Source: Candidatus Zixiibacteriota bacterium (GTDB taxonomy: Bacteria > Desulfobacterota > Binatia > UBA9968). Taken from it: a stretch of DNA of 64,000 nt. The notes under the pieces were generated by a model. That model ran no database searches. It was not told the origin of the DNA and saw only the letters and a list, made by a program, of their open reading frames with translations. The stretch is taken from positions 124,001 through 188,000 of the forward strand of contig DATLYW010000048.1 in NCBI GenBank assembly GCA_035574315.1, in the 5' to 3' direction. Positions 53,881 to 62,673 of the stretch are shown piece by piece. Position 1 is the stretch's first letter; every line of letters starts with the position of its first letter. A program made the position numbers and the translations under genes.

Positions 53881-54849
53881 ATGAAGGGCCGCAGGTACGT
53901 GCAGGCGTTTCTCTCCGTTCTTCTTTGTTCCCTGCCGGGGGCGTTACGTTGGGCCGGCGCGGAGGAGGTGACGCTCACCTACACCGCTTCGACCCTGACC
54001 TTTCTCGCGGGCAGAACGGCGCTGGACCTTGGCTTTTTTCGCCAGGAAGGGCTGGACGTCAAATTCATTCAGATGCGGACGGCCGCGGTGATTCCCGCTC
54101 TGGCCAATCGCCACATCGACTATACGATGAGTTTCCTGCCGCCGATCGACAGCGCCTTGCGCGGTGTCCCGATCCAGATGCAGGCCGTGTTCGTGGACCG
54201 TTCCCTTCATTATCTCGTCGCCAGGCCGGAGATAGGTTCCGCCGCGGATCTGCGCGGCAAGACTTTCGCGCTCAACACGGTCGACCTCAACAGCTCGACC
54301 GGCCTCGTGTATCAGGCGACGCTGCGGCATTTCGGGCTCGATCCTTTCAAGGACGCCAAATGGATCTCAGCCGCGGATTCGCCCGCCCTTTTCGCGATGG
54401 TGCAGCAGGGGCTCGCCGAGGCCACCTTCCTGGTTCCGCCCTGGCCGCAAAAGGCGCGCACCGCCGGTCTCAAGGTGATGTTTCGCGCCGGCGACATCTA
54501 CAGCGCTCCTCTGGCCGGCCTCTCCACCTACCGCCGCACGGTCCAGGAAAAGCCGGACCAGGTGCGGCGAATGTTGCGGGCGCTGATACGCGCCACGCAC
54601 TTCATCGCTCAACCGGCCAACGCGTCCGCGGTCGTCGGGATCGTCAACCGCTGGCTCGGGATGCCCGAGGATGAGGCCGCAGCGGCGTTGAACGACGTCA
54701 CCTTCGCGTACAGCGACGGCGTGCCGCGCGACGAAAAAAGCTTCTGGGACGTAGTGGCCGCGAGAACCAGGCTGCTCGGCTCCAGAATCACCGCGGCGGA
54801 GGTCGCGGACTTCACGATCGCCAGGGAAGTGCGCAGCCGGGTGAAATGA
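53881..54849 (+). CDS. Orphan ABC substrate-binding protein, NMT1-like (1)
   Basis: Signal peptide at residues 1-27 (cleavage near WAGAEEV). Two-lobe fold with LTFLAGRTALDLGFFRQEGL near residue 39, PALANRHIDYTMSFLPPID, and SAADLRGKTFALNTVDLNSS near 120. 322 residues. No ATPase or permease is adjacent; the neighbours are NERD and RidA genes. It could share the ABC transporter at 43129-45817, or feed a transporter elsewhere. Ligand unknown. Confidence 0.88.
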   Translation: MKGRRYVQAFLSVLLCSLPGALRWAGAEEVTLTYTASTLTFLAGRTALDLGFFRQEGLDVKFIQMRTAAVIPALANRHIDYTMSFLPPIDSALRGVPIQMQAVFVDRSLHYLVARPEIGSAADLRGKTFALNTVDLNSSTGLVYQATLRHFGLDPFKDAKWISAADSPALFAMVQQGLAEATFLVPPWPQKARTAGLKVMFRAGDIYSAPLAGLSTYRRTVQEKPDQVRRMLRALIRATHFIAQPANASAVVGIVNRWLGMPEDEAAAALNDVTFAYSDGVPRDEKSFWDVVAARTRLLGSRITAAEVADFTIAREVRSRVK

Positions 54850-54976
54850 TCGTAACGCGACCGAGCGGCGGCCGGCTCTGCGGCCCCGGCTCGGTCTCGA
54901 TGTCCACGGATTCAATCCAGCCAGGCGGCTTGGGCTCGGTTGCAAAACTGCGGCCCTTCGCCGGAGAGGAGGCAAC

Positions 54977-55360
54977 GTGCCGAAGAAGGAAGTGATCCAG
55001 GTGAATCTCGCGGCCCCCAACCCGAACCTGTCCCCCGCCACGCGTTTCGGCAACCTGGTCTTCGTCGCCGGACAGACGGGAAGGCATCCGGTCACCGGCG
55101 AGGTGGGCAGGGACGTCCGCGAGCAGACCAATTACGCGCTGCAGCGCGTCAAAACCATACTGCAGGCCGCCGGCACCTCGCTGGAGAACGTTCTGACCGT
55201 GACCACGCACCTGACGCGGCGCGAGGATCTCGCGGCCTACAACGAAGAGTACGCGAAATTCTTCCCGACCGACAAGCCGGCGCGAACAACCGTCGAGGTG
55301 ATGTTGAACGCGCCCGAGCTGCTCGTGGAGATCACCGTCACCGCCTGCATCCCGGATTAG
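54977..55360 (+). CDS. RidA/YjgF-family protein
   Basis: Trimeric Rid-superfamily enzyme, often deaminating reactive enamines or imines. FGNLVFVAGQTGRHPVTGEV near residue 26, DVREQTNYALQRVKTILQAA near 50-69, VLTVTTHLTRREDLAAYNEE, and the conserved Arg in DKPARTTVEVMLN near 105. 127 residues. The start is GTG at 54977, after GAGAGGAGG. Next gene is an amidohydrolase, so a detoxifying or ring-opening catabolic role is possible. Confidence 0.92.
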   Translation: MPKKEVIQVNLAAPNPNLSPATRFGNLVFVAGQTGRHPVTGEVGRDVREQTNYALQRVKTILQAAGTSLENVLTVTTHLTRREDLAAYNEEYAKFFPTDKPARTTVEVMLNAPELLVEITVTACIPD

Positions 55361-55506
55361 GCGGAGGAGCGGGAAGCTCGTCTTCGGCTCCTGCGCGCTG
55401 CTGTTTACTCCTGCGGCGAGTTGAGCTACGGTTCAGCGGCGGAACCGAAGCACATCGACGGGACGATGGCTTTTCCGCGCCCCGCCCTCCAGGGAGGGAA
55501 GCAGCC

Positions 55507-56310
55507 TTGGCTTTGCGCATCGGCGATACGGAGCTTCAGGTGATCGACGCCCATTCTCACCTCGGACGGCGGAAGACGCCGCTCGGGCACGGGGTGGCGA
55601 GCTTTCTCGGAGGCGACCTGGTACGCAATCTCGACGCGGCCGGCGTGGACCGGGCGGTCTCGTTTCCGCTGGGAGCGCCGTATACCGATTACTCGGAGGC
55701 CAACCAGGTCGTGGCCGCGGAGACCGCCAAACATCCGGATCGCGTCATCGGCTTCTGCCGCATCAACCCCAACTTCGGACCCGACGCGACGGCACGATCT
55801 CTCGACCACTGCCTCGGCGTGCTCAGGCTGCAAGGCATCAAGCTCCATCCCGAAATCGAGTTCTTCGATCCCAATGAGGCGGAGCTGATGGAGCCGGTGT
55901 ACGAAGCCGCCCGGCGCTATCGCGTCCCGATCATTTTTCATACTGGCATGTCCAGCAAGGCATCCCCGGGCGTCATCGCCGAGCTCGCCGCCCGGTACCG
56001 GGATGTCCCGGTCATTCTGGGCCACATGGGGGTATCGGAGTACGTCAAGCTGGCCGTTGCCGTGGCGCGCCAGCACGAGAACATTTTCCTGGAGACTTCC
56101 GTGGTCGGCTGGATGCCGCTCCTCCTGGAAGCGTTTCGGGGCGTGGGGTCGACCAAGATCCTGTTCGGCTCCGACCATCCCTACAATCCTCTGCCGATGG
56201 AAATCGACAAGATCGCGAAGCACGTGGCCGGAGCGGCGAAGCTCGACCGTGAAGATCTCGAGAAGGTGCTCGCCCGCAATCTTCTCGGCATCGTGAAGCA
56301 GGACCGGTGA
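55507..56310 (+). CDS. Amidohydrolase-superfamily hydrolase
   Basis: ACMSD/amidohydrolase-2-like TIM barrel, 267 residues. Metal-site elements in order: VIDAHSHLGRRKTP near residue 12, GIKLHPEIEFFDPNE near 115, PIIFHTGMSSKASPG near 141, VILGHMGVSEYVKLA near 165, and the Asp in KILFGSDHPYNPLPMEID near 220. The start is TTG at 55507, with GGAGG nine bases upstream; upstream in-frame sequence overlaps ridA and is not family-like. Its stop overlaps a possible GTG start of the next binding protein. Confidence 0.87.
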   Translation: MALRIGDTELQVIDAHSHLGRRKTPLGHGVASFLGGDLVRNLDAAGVDRAVSFPLGAPYTDYSEANQVVAAETAKHPDRVIGFCRINPNFGPDATARSLDHCLGVLRLQGIKLHPEIEFFDPNEAELMEPVYEAARRYRVPIIFHTGMSSKASPGVIAELAARYRDVPVILGHMGVSEYVKLAVAVARQHENIFLETSVVGWMPLLLEAFRGVGSTKILFGSDHPYNPLPMEIDKIAKHVAGAAKLDREDLEKVLARNLLGIVKQDR

Positions 56311-56342
56311 ATGCCTCGAACCAGACCCAGCCTGGAGGACGC

Positions 56343-57359
56343 ATGAGACTGATCGACAAGCGCCCGCGGCGAACGCTTTCGGCCCGCGGGATAACGGTTT
56401 TCCTGTTCCTCTCGACCGCCCTGCCGGCGGCGCACATCCGGGCGCATGCGGCCGATGCTCCCGTCGTGCGCGCCAACTACTCCGCTTTCAGCGGCGCCTT
56501 TGCTCCCTTGTGGATCGCGGCCGAGCGAAACCTCTTCGCCAGGCGCGGCCTGAAGGTAGAGCTGCGCTACATCGCGCCTGCAACGGCCACCCAGGCGCTG
56601 ATCGGAAAGAATCTCGACATCGTCAATCCCGGCGGCGAGATTGTCGAAGCCGGCTTGAACGGCGAGCCGGTGGTCTACATCGCCGGCATTCTCAACCGGG
56701 CCGTCATGTCGATTTACGCCAAACCCGAGATCAAGTCGATCGCGGACTTGAAGGGAAAGGTGCTGGGCGTGACCGTCCCCGGGGCCACGACGGATTTCGC
56801 CGCGCGCCTCCTGCTCCAGAAAGCGGGCCTGACGCCGGGCAAGGACGTGAAGCTTCTCTACCTCAAAGGGATGATGGAGATCCTCGCGGGGATCAATCAG
56901 GGGAACGCCGACGCCGGGATTTTCACGTCGCCGACCACGCTCAAGGCGGAGCACGCGGGCCTGAAGGAGCTGGTCAACGTGACCGAGCAGAATATACCCA
57001 TGATCCATGCGGCCTTCGCCAGCACCAGGGACTACGTCAAAACGCGGCGCGACAACGTCCGGCGCTATCTCCAGGCCTACCTCGAAGGCATCAAGATCGC
57101 GAAGACCGAGCCGGACCTCGCAAAGCAGGTGATCGGCAAGTATACGAAGACGACGAGCGCGGAAGATCTGGAAAACTCGTATCAGACCTTTCGCCCGGCC
57201 TGGGAGCAGCTCCCTCTGGTCTCGGCCGCGGCGGTGCAAACGATGCTGGACTTCGCCGCTCACCCCGCCGCGAAAACCGCCAGGCCGGAGTCCCTGATCG
57301 ACAACTCGGTTCTCGCCGAAATCGGCAAATCCGGGTTCGTGGAAAGGCTGTACAAATAG
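56343..57359 (+). CDS. Orphan ABC substrate-binding protein, NMT1-like (2)
   Basis: Signal sequence at about residues 1-36 (ITVFLFLSTALPAAHIRAHA), then the NMT1 fold: YSAFSGAFAPLWIAAERNLF near residue 43, ALIGKNLDIVNPGGEIVEAG, IADLKGKVLGVTVPGATTDF near 120. 338 residues from the ATG at 56343, which has GGAGG five bases upstream; a GTG at 56307 overlaps the amidohydrolase stop and would add 12 residues. Operon position between an amidohydrolase and a ModA-like gene. No permease or ATPase. Confidence 0.9.
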   Translation: MRLIDKRPRRTLSARGITVFLFLSTALPAAHIRAHAADAPVVRANYSAFSGAFAPLWIAAERNLFARRGLKVELRYIAPATATQALIGKNLDIVNPGGEIVEAGLNGEPVVYIAGILNRAVMSIYAKPEIKSIADLKGKVLGVTVPGATTDFAARLLLQKAGLTPGKDVKLLYLKGMMEILAGINQGNADAGIFTSPTTLKAEHAGLKELVNVTEQNIPMIHAAFASTRDYVKTRRDNVRRYLQAYLEGIKIAKTEPDLAKQVIGKYTKTTSAEDLENSYQTFRPAWEQLPLVSAAAVQTMLDFAAHPAAKTARPESLIDNSVLAEIGKSGFVERLYK

Positions 57360-57433
57360 ATGCGCTCCGAGCGACGTGCCGCGGTACGACACCCCCTGAT
57401 CAAAAACCCGCTTTAAAAAGAGGTGTGACGAAG

Positions 57434-58144
57434 ATGCCAACCGACATCACGGTCATGACGTCCGGCGCCTTCACCGCGGCGCTGCTGGACCTCATCCCGC
57501 TGTTCGAAAAAGCCACGGGAAACCGGGTCGTCGTCGCGACCACGACGATGGGCACCGGAGCCAACTCGATCCCGAGCCGGATCGAGCGAGGCGAGCCCGT
57601 CGACGTCGTGATCATGGCGGACACATCGCTCCGAAAGCTGATCGACGACGGCAAGGTCCTGGCCGAGAGCCGGACGGAACTGGCCCGCTCGGCGATCGGC
57701 ATGGCGGTGCGCGCGGGTGCCCGCCGGCCGGACATCAGCTCGGTGGACGCGCTCAAGCGTACGCTTCTCGAAGCCCGGTCGATCGCATACTCCGCCAGCG
57801 TGAGCGGCGATTATCTTTCCGGGGAGCTGTTCCAGCGCCTCGGCATCGCGGCGCAGGTGATGCCCAAGGCCCGGCGGATCGAAGGAGAAAGGGTCGGCGC
57901 GGTGGTCGCCCGCGGCGAGGCGGAGATCGGCTTTCAACAGATCAGCGAGTTGCTGCCCGTTCCAGGAATCGACCTCGTCGGAGCGCTTCCCTCCGAGGTC
58001 CAGAAGGTCAGCGTTTTTTCCGCGGGAATTGTCGCGGCGAGCAAGAACCGGGAAGCGGCCCGCGCCTTGATCCGGTTTCTCGCCTCCCCCGCCGCGCGTC
58101 CCGCAATCGTCAAGACGGGCCTGGAGCCGATTCCGCCGCCGTAG
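57434..58144 (+). CDS. Leaderless ModA-like substrate-binding protein (copy 2)
   Basis: 236 residues, homologous to the protein at 40262-40954. Shared blocks: GEPVDVVIMADTSLRKL against GEAPDVVIAPESVLDRL; SAIGMAVRAGARRPDISSVD against RIGVGLMVRAGAPLPKIAT; VGALPSEVQKV against VGPLPEEIQNY. It starts MPTDITVMTSGAFTAALLDL with no signal peptide, and GAGGTG lies about eight bases before the ATG. Upstream in the operon are an NMT1-type binding protein and an amidohydrolase. Cytoplasmic location is inferred; ligand unknown. Confidence 0.82.
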   Translation: MPTDITVMTSGAFTAALLDLIPLFEKATGNRVVVATTTMGTGANSIPSRIERGEPVDVVIMADTSLRKLIDDGKVLAESRTELARSAIGMAVRAGARRPDISSVDALKRTLLEARSIAYSASVSGDYLSGELFQRLGIAAQVMPKARRIEGERVGAVVARGEAEIGFQQISELLPVPGIDLVGALPSEVQKVSVFSAGIVAASKNREAARALIRFLASPAARPAIVKTGLEPIPPP

Positions 58145-58365
58145 GCGATGGAATCCGTTCACCCCCTTTACTCCTGCGGGTCGAAGCAGCGGCACGCCAG
58201 GCCCCGAACGCGGCTGCCGATCGGACCCGGAGACGCCCGGCGGCGCTCTCGAGCGCCTGCTTTCATCGAGTTATCCTGATCGATCAGTGCCGGGGGTACC
58301 GATCATCGCCTTCGCTGCGGAGAATTGCCCGTCGCATCCCGCGTGAATCGCAACTGGACTCGGGC

Positions 58366-58809
58366 TCAGCTCGCAGCGGCGGCCTTGGCCTCCAAACCGA
58401 ACTCCTTCTGGACCGCCCCGGCCAGATCTCCGACCTCGGCGCCGAACGCCCTCAGCACGTCGTCCATGGTCACGATGCCGAGAAGGCGCCGCCGCTCGTC
58501 CACGACGGGCAGCCGGCGAACGCCCCGGCTGCGCATGAGACGCACAGCGTCCAGCACATCGTAATTGACGTTGATCATGGTGGGATTGGGAGTCATGACC
58601 TGCCCGACCGTGGTCGTTCCCGGATTTTTCTCTTTGGCAATGACCTTGAGAACGATATCCCTGTCCGTCAGGATTCCCACCGGGCGGGACTCGTCGACGA
58701 CGACGAGACAGCCGACGTGCTTCGAATGCATCAGCTTCGCCGCCTCCAGGATCGTCGCGATCGGCGAGATCGTCACCACGGCCTTGCTGCATATCCGTTC
58801 CACGCTCAT
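58366..58809 (-). CDS. CBS-domain protein
   Basis: 147 residues made of a CBS-domain pair: MSVERICSKAVVTISPIATI and GCLVVVDESRPVGILTDRDI form the first; VGQVMTPNPTMINVNYDVLD and VRRLPVVDERRRLLGIVTMD the second. The C-terminal helix is Ala-rich (EAKAAAAS). Such stand-alone pairs bind adenosine nucleotides and regulate partner proteins. No partner is recognisable nearby. Confidence 0.92.
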   Translation of the reverse strand: MSVERICSKAVVTISPIATILEAAKLMHSKHVGCLVVVDESRPVGILTDRDIVLKVIAKEKNPGTTTVGQVMTPNPTMINVNYDVLDAVRLMRSRGVRRLPVVDERRRLLGIVTMDDVLRAFGAEVGDLAGAVQKEFGLEAKAAAAS

Positions 58810-59019
58810 GGGATACCTCCGTCGGAAAACCGCTGACGCCGAGGTCGGACAGGCAACTTCGGTGCCAACGGATCACGGGACTGCCGAGCTCGCTTTGTGG
58901 AAAGATCGGGCCCGGAGAACGAAGCGAGAGTGAGGAATCGGGATCGAGATTCCAAGAGCCGGGAAAACCCGGCGGGATTTTCTCACTCCTGCGAAGACCG
59001 TGCGCTGATCCAGGGTCTC
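58810..59019. other. Spacer upstream of the CBS gene
   Basis: Non-coding as far as I can see; no repeat, RNA gene or convincing promoter stands out. It leads into the glutamate-dehydrogenase remnant. Confidence 0.4.
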
Positions 59020-59029
59020 CGCGAGACAA

Positions 59030-59182
59030 CACCTGACCGATCATCGCGTACGCGACCCTGACGAAGCCGGCGATGTTCGCGCCCGTCACCAGGTTCGTCG
59101 GCTGGCCGTATTCCGCCGCGGTGCTCGACGCGGGCATGGAGATGCCGTGCATGACTCCCGCGGCTCCCTGAGCCGCCCGGCA
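59030..59182 (-). pseudogene. Remnant of a glutamate dehydrogenase C-terminus
   Basis: About 46 codons on the minus strand. One frame reads AAQGAAGVMHGI and then AEYGQPTNLVTGANIAGFVR, followed by VAYAMIGQ: the C-terminal pattern of hexameric NADP-type glutamate dehydrogenases. Between them the expected HACVEHG-like stretch is only visible in another frame (HARVEHRG), implying two compensating indels. No upstream part of the enzyme is present. Family assignment is by recognised pattern only. Confidence 0.55.
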
Positions 59183-59277
59183 TGCCTTGTCGTGCCGTTC
59201 ATTCCTGCGCCCGCGTTGAAATCACCCCTGCCAGCCGCTAGAGTTTGCAGGGTATTCAGCGCGGCAAAGGAGACCCG

Positions 59278-60348
59278 ATGTATCCCTACGATGTCGCCTT
59301 GATTCAGAGCAACTGTCACGTCGTGCGGCGGCGCGACGAGCGCGACGAGTTGATCAAGAGGAACTTGAAGCGGATCGGCGAGCTGGTCGGCTTCGCCAGC
59401 AACCGGGTCGGCGAGATCAAGCTCGCGGTCACCGGCGAATATTCGCTCTTCGGCCAATTCCGGCCTCGCTCCCTCGAAGAATGGATCGACATGACGCTGC
59501 CGATCCCCAACTTCGCCACGGACCTGCTCGCGGAGATCTGCGTCAGAATGAAGCTCTACATGACGGGACACTTCCTCGAGCGCCATCCCGAGTTTCCCGG
59601 GCGCTATTTCAACACCACGGTCATCGTCGACCCCGCCGGCAAGATCGTCCTCGCCTACCGCAAGCACAACGGCCCGAACAACCTGAACACCTCCTACACG
59701 GGGCCCGGAGACATCTACGAGCGCTTTGTCGAGGTGTTCGGCGAGGACGCGCTCTTTCCGGTGGTCGATACGCCGATCGGCCGTCTCGGCGTGCTCGTTT
59801 GCGGCGACATTCAGTACCCGGAGGTCGCCCGGGCGCTGGCCCTCAAAGGCGCGGAGATCCTGATCCATCCGACCGCCGAGATCTACCGACGCTCGCACGC
59901 CGGCTGGGAAGCGATGCGCGTGGCGCGCGCCGCCGAAAACAAGGCTTACCTCCTGTCGTGCACCACCGCGGCGTTCCTGGGCACCGACCGGCCGGAGTTC
60001 GGCTACCGCGGGCGTTCCCAGATCATCTCCCCCGACGGCGACATGCTCGCAATCGTGGAGGGGCCCGGCGAGGCGGTGATCTCCGCATCGGTCGACATCG
60101 ACCGGCTGCGCTGGCGCAAGACGCGCGTCGCCGCCAGCGGCCACAACTACAACCCGACCGTGCTCTGCCGCGCCGACCTGTACGCGCGCGAGTACCGCAA
60201 GGCTCTGTCGTGGCCGACCGGCGTCTTCCAGGACAAGCCGCTCTCTTCCACGAAGGACTGCCAGGACATCGCGGAGCAAATCATCGCCCGGCAGGTCGCC
60301 GCCGGCCGGTTGCGCCGGCCGAGCGACGCGGGCGGCTCGCCGGCCTAG
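59278..60348 (+). CDS. Carbon-nitrogen hydrolase (nitrilase/amidase superfamily)
   Basis: Catalytic Glu in LAVTGEYSLFG near residue 45, Lys in VLAYRKHNGPNN near 130, and Cys in GVLVCGDIQYPEVARAL near 176 form the nitrilase triad. 356 residues, long for the superfamily and closer to aliphatic amidase/nitrilase size. The start is ATG at 59278, with AAAGGAG upstream. Two NMT1-type binding-protein genes follow on the same strand, the first 43 bases downstream, so a nitrile, amide or carbamoyl compound may be taken up and hydrolysed; that is inference. Confidence 0.88.
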   Translation: MYPYDVALIQSNCHVVRRRDERDELIKRNLKRIGELVGFASNRVGEIKLAVTGEYSLFGQFRPRSLEEWIDMTLPIPNFATDLLAEICVRMKLYMTGHFLERHPEFPGRYFNTTVIVDPAGKIVLAYRKHNGPNNLNTSYTGPGDIYERFVEVFGEDALFPVVDTPIGRLGVLVCGDIQYPEVARALALKGAEILIHPTAEIYRRSHAGWEAMRVARAAENKAYLLSCTTAAFLGTDRPEFGYRGRSQIISPDGDMLAIVEGPGEAVISASVDIDRLRWRKTRVAASGHNYNPTVLCRADLYAREYRKALSWPTGVFQDKPLSSTKDCQDIAEQIIARQVAAGRLRRPSDAGGSPA

Positions 60349-60391
60349 CCTCATTCATCACACACCGAACGCACCGAAAGAGGATGGAAAA

Positions 60392-61399
60392 ATGACTACG
60401 AACCGGACACTCGGCTTCTTTTTGGCCGCATGCATGGCGATTTTCTGGATCCGCCCCGCGAGCGCGCAGCCGGTCAAGGTCGCCATCGGCTACAGCGGCA
60501 TCAGCGCCGACCAGCTGGTAATCTGGGTCGCCAAGGAGACCGGCATTTTCGCGCGCAACAACCTCGACGCTCAGCCGATTTACTTCACCGGCGGCACCAT
60601 GTCCGTGACCGCGATGCTCTCCGGCGACACCCCCCTGATCCAGGCGTCTGGACCGGGCATCGTGAGCGCCGGCCTCGCGGGAGGCGACCCCGTGTACGTA
60701 GTGGGCGGCATCACGACCCTCGACTACTGGCTCGTGACGCAGCCGAACATCAAGACGCCCGAGCGGCTAAAGGGCGGAACAATTGCGGTGGCGCGCTTCG
60801 GCGGGGCCGCCGACTTCGTCGCCCGTTACGCCCTCGCGCGCCTCGGGCTCAACCCGGCCAAGGACGTCACCATCATACAGACGGGCAGCACGCCCGAACG
60901 GCTGGCTGCGCTCGAAACCAAACGCGTCAGCGGCAGCACGCTCGTGCCGCCGGCGAGCTTCATCGCCCAGAGAAAAGGTTTTCACGTCCTCGCGGACGTC
61001 GCCGCTCTCGGCCTCGCCTACCAGCATCAGGGCGGCGTCACGACGCGACGCTTCCTGCGCGAGAACCCTGCGGTGGTGCGAAACTTCGTGAAGTCCTACA
61101 TCGAGGCGGTGCACCGGCTGAAGACCGATCGGGCCACCGGGATGAAAATCGCCGCCAAGTATCTCCGCCTCGAGGACCCGGAACTGCTGCGCCGGACTTA
61201 CGAAAGCTCGATCGAGGAGAGCAAGCTTCCCCGGAAGCAATATCCGACCGTCGAAGGCTTGAAGATCATCATCGAGCAGCTCGCCCGGACCAACCCGAAA
61301 GCGAAAACCGCCCGACCCGAGGATTTCATCGACGCGCGTTTCGTCGAGGAGTTCGACAAGAGCGGCTACATCGACAGCCTCTACGCCAAGAAGAAGTAG
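60392..61399 (+). CDS. Orphan ABC substrate-binding protein, NMT1-like (3)
   Basis: Signal peptide at residues 1-25 (FWIRPASAQPVKV). IGYSGISADQLVIWVAKETG near residue 32, LSGDTPLIQASGPGIVSAGL, GGTIAVARFGGAADFVARYA near 130, and a C-terminal FVEEFDKSGYIDSLYAKKK. 335 residues, start ATG at 60392. The C-terminus resembles that of the protein at 56343 (SLIDNSVLAEIGKSGFVERL), suggesting paralogy. No transporter partners adjacent. Confidence 0.92.
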   Translation: MTTNRTLGFFLAACMAIFWIRPASAQPVKVAIGYSGISADQLVIWVAKETGIFARNNLDAQPIYFTGGTMSVTAMLSGDTPLIQASGPGIVSAGLAGGDPVYVVGGITTLDYWLVTQPNIKTPERLKGGTIAVARFGGAADFVARYALARLGLNPAKDVTIIQTGSTPERLAALETKRVSGSTLVPPASFIAQRKGFHVLADVAALGLAYQHQGGVTTRRFLRENPAVVRNFVKSYIEAVHRLKTDRATGMKIAAKYLRLEDPELLRRTYESSIEESKLPRKQYPTVEGLKIIIEQLARTNPKAKTARPEDFIDARFVEEFDKSGYIDSLYAKKK

Positions 61400-61595
61400 C
61401 GGCGCGCCTGCCCGCGGCGGGGCCCGTTTTTTCCGGTTCCTCCCGAGCCGCGGCCTGTGGTAGTGTTCGAGGGGCCACGGGAGACTTCGACCGGCGGCCG
61501 GATCACAGGGCTCTTGCCCGCTGGCTCGCTATCGAGCCGGCCCTTCCGGCGGTTGGGCCTTCCTCCCGGGCAAGCACGACGGGAGGTGGACTGCG

Positions 61596-62573
61596 ATGAA
61601 AAAAGCTCTTGCCGCGTTGCCGCTGCTCGCGCTCGCGCTCGGCGGCGCTTTCGCGCCGGGGAGGGCGCAAACCCTCAAGGCCGGAATCACCTCGAAGACC
61701 CTCTTTTATCTCCCGTTTTACGTCGGCCAGAAGAAGGGGTTCTACAGTGCCGAGGGGCTTCAGGTGGAGCTGATCCTCATCGGCCGGAGCGACGTGCAGC
61801 TTCAGGCGATGGTCGCGGGCGAGCTCCATTTCGCCAACTTCAACCCGGACGGAATCATCATCTTCAACGAGAAGGGCGGAAACCTCAAAGTCATCGCCGG
61901 CACGGTCAACGCGGCTCCGTACGTTCTGATCGGCGGCAAGGCGTTCAAGAAAATCGACGATTTGCGGGGCGCCCGGATCGGCGTGTCCGGCCTGAGAGGA
62001 GGAGCGACGTCGATCCTGCTCTCCTATCTGAAGAGCAAGGGGCTGCAGCACCCGCGGGATTTCTCGCTGGCGGTGGTTTCCGGGGGGACGGCGGCGCGGC
62101 TGAGCGCGCTGGAAACCGGCGCGATCGCGGCCGCGGTCCTCGGAATCCCCTACTCGGACATCGCCGTCGACCAGGGCTTCAACCGCCTGGGAGACACGGT
62201 CGAGGCGATCCCGACCTACCAGTTCAACGCGGTGAACGTCGATCCCGCCTGGGCGGAAAGGAACCGGGGCGCGGTCGTGAGGTTCCTGAAAGCCCACGTC
62301 CGCAGCCTGCGCTGGATCCACGACCAGCCCGCTCAGGCTGCGGAGTTTTTCACGCAGGAAATGGGAGTCAAGCCGCCTTACGCCCGGCGGGGAGTGGATT
62401 ACTTCACCAGGAACAACATCTTCCCGAGGGACGGATCGGTGACGCTCGACGGGCTGAAGGTCAACATCGAGGTCCAGGCTCGCGACGGGGTGCTGAAGGA
62501 GCCGCTGCCGCCGCCGGAGAAATACGTCGACCCCGGCTATCTGCGGCAAGCGCTCAAGGAGCTGGGCTCCTAG
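61596..62573 (+). CDS. Orphan ABC substrate-binding protein, NMT1-like (4)
   Basis: Signal peptide at residues 1-25 (GGAFAPGRAQTLKA). FYLPFYVGQKKGFYSAEGLQ near residue 36, MVAGELHFANFNPDGIIIFN, DDLRGARIGVSGLRGGATS near 125, and YFTRNNIFPRDGSVTLDGLK near 268. 325 residues. It is separated from the previous binding protein by 196 bases with no gene. No permease or ATPase adjacent. Confidence 0.92.
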   Translation: MKKALAALPLLALALGGAFAPGRAQTLKAGITSKTLFYLPFYVGQKKGFYSAEGLQVELILIGRSDVQLQAMVAGELHFANFNPDGIIIFNEKGGNLKVIAGTVNAAPYVLIGGKAFKKIDDLRGARIGVSGLRGGATSILLSYLKSKGLQHPRDFSLAVVSGGTAARLSALETGAIAAAVLGIPYSDIAVDQGFNRLGDTVEAIPTYQFNAVNVDPAWAERNRGAVVRFLKAHVRSLRWIHDQPAQAAEFFTQEMGVKPPYARRGVDYFTRNNIFPRDGSVTLDGLKVNIEVQARDGVLKEPLPPPEKYVDPGYLRQALKELGS

Positions 62574-62673
62574 GACTCCGCAGAGGGCTGGGCGCTCCCG
62601 AAAAGACCGCGCTCTGCGGCCGCGAGAGCTCCCGGCAACGTCGGCCGCCGCACGGCCCGCGCAGCCCGGCCGG

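Noticed and set aside
55404..58179. Shared 13-mer TTTACTCCTGCGG at 55404 and 58167
   Set aside because: No similarity in the flanks; short enough to be chance.
61400..61435. GC-rich stretch followed by TTTTTT after the binding protein gene, possible terminator
   Set aside because: I could not draw a continuous stem of more than a few pairs ending at the T-run.
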